Assembly: GCA_004369045.1 (NCBI GenBank)
Contig: ML213504.1
Span: 1,908,894 to 1,972,893 of the forward strand
DNA from: Heliocybe sulcata
Taxonomy: Eukaryota > Basidiomycota > Agaricomycetes > Gloeophyllales > Gloeophyllaceae
Reading direction: 5' to 3'
DNA length: 64,000 nt
Numbering within the stretch: the stretch's first letter is position 1; each line of letters starts with the position of its first letter. The notes beneath the pieces are model-generated. The model was not told the DNA's origin, did no database searches, and was given only the letters and a program-made list of their open reading frames with translations. Shown here piece by piece: positions 55,903 to 64,000 of this stretch. The translations under genes and the position numbers were made by a program.

Positions 55903-56915
55903 GGCCTAGTTCATTATGCAATGAAAAGAATGATACTAGTGAGCACTTATACCTTCTTAGATGGATATGTACTTAATGTGACAAGCAGCCAACATATGCA
56001 TTGGATGCTTTTGCCCCATAAGGACTTGCTCAGGAACCGGTTAAAAGCTGGCTGGAGAGCCAGCTTGCATTGGCTTCAGATATATCTAGAGACCTAATAG
56101 CAGCAATAATGAAGCTGGACTCTGCATGGTAGAGCCAACATATAGAAATCTAGCTAGTCTTATAATCAAGTAGATGAGCAGTATTAGCTGATACATATCT
56201 GGATGTGCATCTGCCATATGCAGCATGAATCTAACCAACTTGAGGATAACAACTTTCAGACTCAATATGACTTCATTAATGTTGATTCCCCTTCAAATGT
56301 GATTGCAATCTGGAGGAATCACCAGTTGACTTGTTTTGGATGATGTTCATTCACAATCTGCTTGGCCAATTTTATTGTTTGCATAACATGTAATGCTAGG
56401 CAAGTATAGAAAGTCCCTCACTAGTCTATAAGCATCTGAGATAGCCCTGATACCAACTCCAGGCTCTATAGTCTTGCTAACATGGTCTACTACCTCTATG
56501 CATCAGCATACCAAACTCATGGCTCAGCCTACCATCATGTCAAACCCAAGGCAAGGTCATCTCATACCATTTAAGGCATGACAGTGATAACCCCCACATA
56601 CTGTTAAGGCTTTTTTTACCTTAAGCTAAAACATGCAGTTGTCTGTATTATCTACTGAGCCAGTCCTACCATAGATCCCATGATCTCACATGGCCCATAC
56701 TTCCCATAATAGAAGGTGTAATACTATAAAGGGATGTCTTTACAATCTGTGCCAAGCTGGAAGACAAGATATAGGGCTATAAGAGATGCACTCTGCTGTC
56801 CCCCGAGATGCTAAGTTGGGCTAATTGCAGAGCCCGGCAAACGATCGAGGCATAATAGCACAGAAGACATGCCTCGCCTGCACCGTTGATCGACTATATA
56901 TACCCACTCAGCCCG
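55903..56915. other. CpG-starved, AT-rich tract right of the LINE
   Basis: From 55903 to about 56795 only one CG was seen (near 56037). No coding frame is readable on either strand. It is the other half of the tract at 44237-45918. After about 56800 normal CpG density returns with the 3' end of the WD40 gene. Confidence 0.6.
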
Positions 56916-58838
56916 CTATATACCATCCTGATCATCCTCAATCAGGATCTTCATCTTCCACTCCTCCACATCTTCGTCGGGCTCTTCCTCAGCCCACAGA
57001 ACATCCTCATCATGCTCACCATTCACCCGAACACCATTAGCCTTTCTAATGCCATCGGAGAGCCCGATGATGTCTACTTCTTGCTCTTCCTCCTTCATCT
57101 TACGCTTTGCCATCTCCTCCTCGTCTTCCTACAGGCGGTATATTGAATAGTTTAAGGAGAACCGATGAAAAGGGCTGGAGAGATACTTACGATATCAAAT
57201 TCGTCCTCCTTCTCTTCATACTCCATGTTCACATCGATCTCCTCGAATCCACCCGCAAACGCTCCCCACCGCTCTTGCACTGGGACGTGCCATATAAGTA
57301 TGTTCCCAACATTCGTCGTTGATGCTATTGATGGCTTGCTCGGGTGCCACTATCCACGCGTAAGGTCGAGTAGAAAACCAGAGAGTAAGGGAGCGAAACG
57401 CACATGCACATAAGTCAGAGTCTCCCGACCTCCATCCAGCGTGCTCGCGAACTGCCCGTCGTTTGCGATATCCCAGATATATATCTTGTGGGCCGCAGGG
57501 TCAGCCGCGCCTTCCGCACACTACCATAAGCGCGGGCTCCTGCACTTTCCAACTGAAACTCACCTCCGGCAAGCCACTCTCCATCAGGACTATAGCTCAT
57601 CGCGTGCCACGCGGTTTTAGTAATGGGATCATTAAAGCGGTGCGTAGGCTCCCACTCGGACTCTACCCATTCCGCATTGCCATCAGGAGACGGAACGGGG
57701 TAGGTGGGGACGTTGAATTGGCGGAGAGTGCGGTCAGTCGAGTTGGTCACTACCCGCCTGAGACAGCGCACCAATCAGCTCAAAGCGAAATGGAGGAAAC
57801 GAAAGCTAAGCATGAGGAAGAGAAGGAGAAGCGCACCGTCCGGACTTGGCAAACTCGATCCCGCGCACACTTCCCACCGCAGAAATCTTATCAGTAATCT
57901 TATGTCGCCCCACCATCTAGAATGAATTGCGTATGATGTCAGTGTCATTTTGGTCAAGTCAAGATTGAGATACGGTGGGGCACTCACGGTCTTGGTCCTC
58001 GTGTTAAATACGAGCACATAACCGGTCGAGGTTCCGGCAAAGACGTGCTTCCCGGAAGGGTCAAAACGAGCTACGGTAATCGCGGACCTGATTCATCGAT
58101 CAGGAACAAGCAAAGGGACATTGAGCCTGAATTGCCCTGGGACATGGGAGAAGAGAACGCACCGTGGGCGGTGCATCTGGGCCTCTTCGTCATCGTCCTC
58201 CTGCGGCTCGCACAGCTCGACTCTGCTCCGTTGAGACTTGCGCAGATCGACGACGTAGGCATCCCCCGTGGCGAGAAGAACCAAGAGAATTTGGCTAGTG
58301 GATGGCGTAGATAGAAAACAGGCCACATTGGTGGGCCTGGGCAACATTGGAAAGAAATCGCACGCACCTGTTTCGAGGGTGGAAGGCCGCAGAGGCAACA
58401 GGCGCGTCGAACCGCACCGTCGCGTGGCGTTTCGGAGGGTCCGTTTCCGATGCCAGATCCCACACGACGACGTTCCAGTCCTTCGAAGCGGTCAGCACGA
58501 AGCGCGAATGTCGCGACCAGCTGAGGGGCAATCAACACTCACACTTAGCGGGAAGGAGGAAGCCTGACGCACTCGACGCTAGTGACGCCCTTGACGTGCC
58601 CCTCGAGCCAGCGGACGGCGGCGCGGGTGTCGAGGTCCCACACGACGGCGGTGCCGTCATTTCTGCCTGCTGCGACAAATCGGCCGCAAGGGGAGAACCG
58701 CGCAAAGAGAGCACCGGAATGGAGAGATGTTTGGACGGCGGTTGGGTAGGTGATGTTGAAGGGGTCTGGAGGAGAAATGGTGAATTACAATTCTGTAAGA
58801 TTGTGTGAGCGAGACGAACTGGAGAGTGACCCATTCAT
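56916..58838 (-). CDS. SWD1: COMPASS subunit Swd1/RbBP5 (WD40 protein)
   Basis: Spliced gene of about eight exons. The start at 58838 with a splice gives MNGSLSNPFNITYPTAVQTS, matching the short N-terminal strand of Swd1/RbBP5. WD repeats are seen in GALFARFSPCGRFVAAGRND, GTAVVWDLDTRAAVRWLEGH, LSWSRHSRFVLTASKDWNVV, AWHAMSYSPDGEWLAGG and IYIWDIAN-type text. The C-terminal region reads FEEIDVNMEYEEKEDEFDI, the conserved 'hinge' of RbBP5, then an acidic/basic tail ending WKMKILIEDDQDGI. Known role: Swd1 is a core subunit of the Set1 histone H3K4 methyltransferase complex; the segment after the propeller binds the catalytic SET domain and Ash2/Bre2. The first exon is short and its donor is inferred. 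Confidence 0.88.
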
Positions 58839-59160
58839 AATGAGACTTCAATGGCGTCAAACTATTGAAGAGTCCCTTCAATAAATTTTTGATCGCGATA
58901 TTCGAGATTCAGGGAGTCTACGCGGGTGGTCTCGCCAATTCCTATGGTGCGCCTGCTCGTCTGGGGGATGACAGGCAAGAACAGAAAGAAAGTGCAGAGC
59001 TAGAAGTGCGCGCGTTTCCGAATACGTGCGACAGAATTCGGTTATTGCTGAGAGAGTACGCCGAGGCTGTGGCAGCGCGGTGGTATTGTTGAAGAAGCAG
59101 AGACGCCGCCACAACTGATCGTGAAATACGCGATCGACGCGCCACGCGAGCCTCTCTAAC
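58839..59160. promoter_or_regulatory. Divergent promoter region
   Basis: The 322 bp lie between the Swd1 (-) and Tti2 (+) start codons. No gene is seen. Confidence 0.45.
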
Positions 59161-60846
59161 ATGGACCCACAACTCCGCCTCCTCCTCGATGGCCTCACTG
59201 TCCCAGAGCTATTCGCGCGAAATTCAAGCCTCGAAGAGGACGCTACTCTTGCCCAGCTTGAGCAATGGAAGATACAGGCGTGTGATTTGTTATCAGTGTT
59301 GAAGAAACAACTAGCCGAGAAAAATGTAGAAGAGCTGGGTGTGCAGGAGCAAGCAGAAGTTGTGGAGAAGGTCGTTACGTTCGAGGTTGAGGACGCATGG
59401 GCTCAAACGCATGCTACTAAACTCGCGAAGGGTACGTTTCTCGCAGACTACCTTTCACTTTTCGCAAAGTTCGATTCTCAACTTAATCTCAGAAATTCTC
59501 CGACAACACTTCTCCTCTCCCTCCATCGCGCTGCTGGAACACCTCCTCGCAAACCGCATAAAACCGCTCTTCCGCTCTAACCCGCACCCCATGCTGAACT
59601 CGGCCACCGGGCGCAAGCTCCCCCGCCCTCAAGGTGCCCAGGACTTCTACTACTACGAAGCGCAGACATGGAAGCGCTCTCCTGGGACCGGCAATCTCGT
59701 TGCTTGGACTGTGCAGCACATACCAGTAGGCATCGCCCTCTCACCATTTTAGCCGCTCCTGCGTTCGATATGTTTGGATTAACATGGCTCACTGCAGAAA
59801 GACGCCTACGAACGCCTCTGGCACCTCATCCTTCCACCAATGATGACCCTGCTCGACGACTACGAAGCACCTTACAAACTCCAAGGCATTCGCGTCGCTT
59901 CCCATTTCCTCTCCCGCGCCCCAGCCGACCTTCTTCGACGCACCGGCGTCGACGGTCTCTTATTCTCCGTTCGTATTCCCTCCCTCTCCTAACCACTATC
60001 ACCATCACTAACCACATCTCAAACGACCAGTCTCTCAGACAAACACTCGCAGTCCTACACAACCCCACCACGCCCTCGCTCATCCGCGCCGCCGTACCCG
60101 TGCTGCTCACCCTCATCCAGCAAACCACCCACCCCGGGTCATCAGAGCGCTTTAACCAGCTATGCCAAGTCCTCGGCGAGAGCATCATCGGTAGCATCTG
60201 GCTATATGCGGCGAATGACAAGGACACGATCCAAGCGAGCGTGGAGGTCCTGCCTGGAGTGGTGAATGCGCTGGGTCTTGGGAGTGTCAGGTATCTCAAG
60301 GTAAGGCTTCTGCGCTATCAGAGGTAAAGAAGGCAGCCTAAAATGATGGGTGGCGTGCCATAGGCACTCATCCCGCAGCTTACCCACCCGCTGCTCGCGG
60401 ACTCAGCGTCAACGTATACGACGCAGCACAAGCTTCTCTCCCTAGTCGCGCTCCGGACTGTCATGCGCGTCTGCGCGCCGCGGATTCACCGCTGGAAGGA
60501 AGCGGTCTTGGAAGGTCTCGCGAAGTGTTGGGTCTTGCTACTCGAGTCAGATAGCGTGCCCGCAGATGGTAAGCTTGATCATCACATTCACTTGTACCGA
60601 AAAGCCTCAGTCGGTGTGTAGAGAAGGCGGCTCTCCAATCCAGCCTGAAGCAAACGACCAAAGAGCTCGCGAGTGTTTGTCCGACGGTGTTAACGGTACG
60701 CGCTGCTTCTACTTCCTTCTTGCCCAGCCAGCCGATCTAATCAATGTCTCCGCTCTTCCCTCTTTCCGCTTTCTATACTGCAATAGGACGAGTACCCGCG
60801 GTTCATGGCCGCAGATGCAAAGATATTCTCGGACTTGTTCGGCTGA
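59161..60846 (+). CDS. TTI2: Tti2-family protein (TTT complex)
   Basis: Spliced gene of about seven exons. The start at 59161 gives MDPQLRLLLDGLTVPELFAR. Almost all the protein is alpha-helical, of HEAT-repeat type: ILRQHFSSPSIALLEHLLAN, RLWHLILPPMMTLLDDYEAP, YKLQGIRVASHFLSRAPADL, SLIRAAVPVLLTLIQQTTHP and ALIPQLTHPLLADSASTYTT. The LDDYEAPYKLQGIRVASHFL stretch is the mark of the Tti2 family. The protein ends AKIFSDLFG. Known role: Tti2 works with Tel2 and Tti1 and Hsp90 to fold and stabilise PI3K-like kinases (TOR, ATM, ATR type). The assignment rests on helical pattern plus this motif. Confidence 0.78.
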
Positions 60847-61842
60847 GAAACAAAGAAGGCGTCAATCTGACTTTATCACAACCCTGTCGCTCTGGCCCTT
60901 AATCAAGGGTGAGAGTGCAGCTGCAATGTCGCCCCTTCGCGTATCCCGACCGGTCGCCCCTTCGGCCGCCTCTTGCCTTACAGAAGCGCAACTCAAATTA
61001 AGCCTGCCTGGGACGCATCCAGGCTTTCGCGAAGTTGCAGAGTCTAGGTGGGCTTGACGTCAGGGAGCCCCTGGATTTGGGTTTGTGCATACGTGCTTTG
61101 TAGGTCCACTGCTTCGAGACCTGGCGAGACGCTGCTCCCGCCGTGGTCGCGTCCTTATCCTCGGGTTTGGGAGCTATCCTTGGGCTTGGAAGCTGGCTCC
61201 CGTTGTTATCATTGGCCCGCGACACGCCTGGCTGTCGGTTCGCGGATGGGAAGGATCAGAGGCAGGTATGGGTATATGGGTAGTCAGGGGGAGGTGTAAG
61301 TATAGGCAGCCAGTGATACGGCGAGGAGGAGTGCTTTGCAAGCCCCCGGGCGGGGGTTGCTGCGAGATGCGGTGCGATAAGAGGCTTGCAGTACAGTTTG
61401 CACTGCGGGGAGCGGATTTCGAGCTCTCGGAGATGGAAGAAGCCGATCGGAGCTGCGTTTGTTTCTCGCAATGTTCCTAACGAGGCTCGTTAAACTTAGG
61501 TCAGTGCGATATAGATAGAGTTTCAGGTCGCCGTAATGCTCTGGCATGACGTGAGCGTTGAATGAAGATATGCAATGGTCGGGGCATACTCGGTGGGAGT
61601 GGTGTGCGTCCCGCCGCGAACAACAAGTACGGTAGCAGGTACGGCAGAATGGAAGAAGACGGAGACGGATCTGGGTAGCGTCGGGGACAGCCGGATTGCG
61701 CTAAAACGCCGGACCGAAGCACGCCGAACTGCCATGTGTTGCCGATTTTGCGAGGCTCTTTAGCAGGAGCTGGGTGGCTCTGCCGGGTCTCGTCTCATAT
61801 CCCGCCTGCCCTTGTTTTTCCTCCGCCACTGCACAACTCACA
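60847..61842. other. Intergenic, no gene seen
   Basis: About 1 kb with only weak frames on both strands. The right end is the promoter of the small gene that follows. Confidence 0.5.
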
Positions 61843-62538
61843 ATGAGCTTCTCCGTCGACGACCTCGTTGCCTCTCTCAAGAGCAACCACATTGGACAGG
61901 AGGCGATGGACCTTGCGGCCTTGCAGGTGAGTATCCGAGCAGAGAAGCGTGCGGGGTCGTCGTGATCAGGCGCTCATGCATTTTGCGATGCGGGGCAGGC
62001 ACAACTCAAGCAGACGCTGTTCTGCGCGACTTCTGCGTCGACGTCGCAGCAGAGACACGACGCGGAGCCGTACCATTGCACCACCCCGACGGCGTCCACG
62101 CCGGGCTCGAGCTTCAGCTGGTCGCACATGCCCCACCGAAGAAAGGGCAGCGTCGCCTCTATCGCGATGGAGGAGGACATAGCCGAGATGGAGGAGGACG
62201 AACGGATGGTCGAGGAGCTCCTGTCGCCCTCTTCGCCTGCGACGACCTCTCCTGTCTACCAGCACAACCAGCGCGCACCGTCTTCGCCGATGCAGGCACC
62301 CGCCTTCGCGCACCGCAACGGCGCTTCGGCGTACACGTATGCGTCCGAGCCGACGTCCATGTTCGCAACGCAGGACCCCTTTTACGTCGCCCAGATGCAG
62401 GCGGCGCAGAATGCGTCGCAGAACGTGCACTCGTTCTTCGCGCAGGCGGGGAGGCCCGCACAGCACTCGCCCTTTGTGCAAGCGCACGAGCGCGCTCATC
62501 CGGTGCTCATGGCTACCGCTGGCGGCTTTGCTCGGTGA
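61843..62538 (+). CDS. Small protein of unknown function
   Basis: Two exons: 61843-61926 and 61999-62538, joined by a GT..AG intron. The N-terminus MSFSVDDLVASLKSNHIGQE (then AMDLAALQAQLKQTLF) forms two likely helices. The rest is disordered: Ser/Thr-rich, an acidic helix (SIAMEEDIAEMEEDERMVEE), then Ala/Gln/Ser-rich text ending MATAGGFAR. No catalytic motif is visible. The acidic-helix plus low-complexity layout suits a regulatory or adaptor protein, but I cannot assign a role. Short, likely agaricomycete-specific. Confidence 0.7.
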
Positions 62539-63858
62539 ACTACCATCCCTGACTGATCACTGTTCATTGTCTCTTGCATGTACCTCACGACGCCCACGAC
62601 TGCCTCAAGTTGCATTGTACACATACATACCCCCTCTCAGAAGCTCGTCCTCCCCTTCACGACAGAGTCACTACACCGCCCCCATCTCTGTTCCCGCGGC
62701 CCCTTCCCTTCTCCCACCCAAATCCAAATTCGTCCATCTGCATCAGCTGACGTCGACCTGCCTCCCCGCATCATCTGCGGATCTTCACACCCCGCAGAGA
62801 TCCGGGGCGTAACGTCACTTCACATGAACCGACCTTTACCTTATCCGTGGTTCTGCTGCTGTTTGGCCCGACCGAAAAACGGACACCCCCCTCTGTACCG
62901 TATACGCACTTGTCGGACCTTGCCCCCTCGCCTCCTACATCTACAGACTGGGTTAATCGCCGTTGACTTTGGCTCCTTGACTTGACTTTCGGTATATAGT
63001 TATATCGTCTGCGTTTCTATTCCTCTGATACCTGTACGACGTCGTTTTAAGTGTCACAATAGTGTAGATTTGTACTTGTCCTGTGTTGGTTTCACCTCAA
63101 CATCATAAAGCGCCTTCATATCTCCTCTCGGGAACGAGCTAGAATCAGATGAAAGACGCTGTGCTCCGTGGAGATCTGAGTCTAAGACGCGGGGAAACAC
63201 CGGACAAGGCGCCACAAAGAGTTTCATTGACTGGCCGGTGGGGCTGGCGGTCCGCGTCTTCCCCTCAGTCCGATCAAGTGTATCATGTAGAGTTCGCCTA
63301 CAGGCAGGACGTGGCCGGCGAGGTGGTAATGAAGAGTCAGACTAGCTCGGAGGAATTGTCAGTACAGCTGCTATTTGAGTCGCCGCGTTTGTTTGAGAGC
63401 GCATGTTCCTTGGTCCGAGTGTCCTGATAGTGCTGGATCCGTTCCTTTGAATACTGATTCGGAACTACCTGCAACGATAGGTGGGAGCTGGTATACGTGG
63501 ACCAGCAGCTGCAGGCTTGATGGCATGGTGTCGGAAGATCGGCGGTGATACGATGTGATATCGTACGCGGAGAGATATTAATCCTGTGTACGGCAACTGC
63601 AGTACGCAAGACTGGAAGAAACATGAGCGTGCAGACCAGGAGCGCTCCTTGAAGTGGTCAGGTAAACCTGTGCGTAATCAATCTGTTCATCTCATTAATC
63701 ATTACACCCGTTAATATAAGCACAATGTATGTCTTGAAGTGATGATGCACGATGCGATACAGAGGACAGGCAGGCGATAAGCTACTCACAAACCAGAGCG
63801 AAAGATGAGACGAGACGAGGAGGGTATATGGTAGGACGGACGTGGAGGAAACAGGCGG
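62539..63858. other. Intergenic, no gene seen
   Basis: About 1.3 kb. The part 62560-62960 is pyrimidine-rich and looks like a 3' UTR; the rest is the 3' flank of the calcineurin B gene. Confidence 0.5.
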
Positions 63859-64000
63859 TTAGAAGATATCTTCTAGTGTCATTTGCTTCACAATGTCCTG
63901 GAATGGGTAGGTGAGTTTGGCGGAGGGAAGGATGGAAGGGAGGACGAACCGTATTCGACACCATCTGCGCAAACTCCTCGAAGCTGAGCTTTCCATCGCC
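63859..64000 (-). CDS. CNB1: Calcineurin regulatory subunit B, 3' end only (runs off window)
   Basis: Two exon pieces are visible. The upstream piece, cut by the window edge, reads GDGKLSFEEFAQMVSNT, the second half of the fourth EF-hand, with the conserved Asp, Gly, Ile/Leu-Ser and Glu ligand positions. After a short intron (GT..AG, about 52 nt) the last exon gives DIVKQMTLEDIF and the stop at 63859. SFEEF..MV.NTD plus the MTLEDIF tail is typical of calcineurin B. Known role: the calcium-binding regulatory subunit of the calcineurin phosphatase. The start and the first three EF-hands lie beyond 64000. Confidence 0.85.
   Translation of the reverse strand, partial: AMESSASRSLRRWCRIRFVLPSILPSAKLTYPFQDIVKQMTLEDIF

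Noticed and set aside
55903-56800. Possible remains of an LTR-type element in the CpG-poor tract
   Set aside because: A faint resemblance to integrase C-terminal text was too weak to support a family call.

Overview
The window looks like a nuclear segment of an agaricomycete basidiomycete. Genes are densely packed on both strands and split by many introns of about 50-60 nt with GT..AG (rarely GC..AG) ends. Codon use is GC-rich, and the gene families (calcineurin B, Pho80/Pcl cyclins, Flx1-type carrier, COMPASS Swd1/RbBP5, Tti2) are fungal or general eukaryotic. All product names come from reading translated exons by eye; no database search was possible.

Layout. 0.4-8.1 kb: a cytochrome b5-acyl-CoA dehydrogenase fusion (+), a mitochondrial FAD/folate-type carrier (-) and an S9A prolyl oligopeptidase (+). 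8.3-13.0 kb: tRNA adenosine deaminase Tad2 (-), mitochondrial IF-3 (+) and a large PPR-like mitochondrial protein (-). 13.4-20.7 kb: nuclear cap-binding subunit CBP80 (+), an intron-containing tRNA-Val(UAC), a Pcl-type cyclin (-) and a Yea4-type nucleotide-sugar transporter (+). 21.4-26.3 kb: an SH3 protein (-) and a Gln-rich SSXT/SS18-like protein (-). After a 1.9-kb gene-free gap, 28.2-37.0 kb holds ribosomal protein uL2 (+), an FGGY-family sugar kinase (-), a SAM methyltransferase (+), ribosomal protein eS25 (-) and glucosidase II beta (+).

38.1-44.2 kb is the most unusual host region. Two paralogous, unnamed nuclear-looking proteins (+ and -) flank a Pho80-type cyclin (-). They share an N-terminal GVV motif, a middle FGPG/YGPG motif, a C-terminal helical module that resembles the TFIIS N-terminal (LW) fold, and intron positions. 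One carries an internal 42-43-residue tandem repeat.

44.3-56.8 kb is repeat territory. An old, AT-rich, CpG-starved tract is interrupted by an apparently full-length LINE of Tad/CoLINE type (-; ORF1 with a CCHC knuckle, ORF2 with endonuclease, RT and RNase H, poly(A) tail, 15-bp target duplication). That LINE is itself interrupted by a 1.5-kb element with TG..CA ends and a 4-bp CCGG duplication. The nesting order gives the relative ages: CpG-poor tract, then LINE, then insert.

56.9-64 kb: COMPASS subunit Swd1/RbBP5 (-), Tti2 (+), a small unknown protein (+) and the 3' end of calcineurin B (-), which runs off the window. I saw no secondary-metabolite cluster, CRISPR array, rRNA gene or bacterial-type operon. 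Most of the window is housekeeping; the parts worth following up are the paralog pair and the nested repeats.
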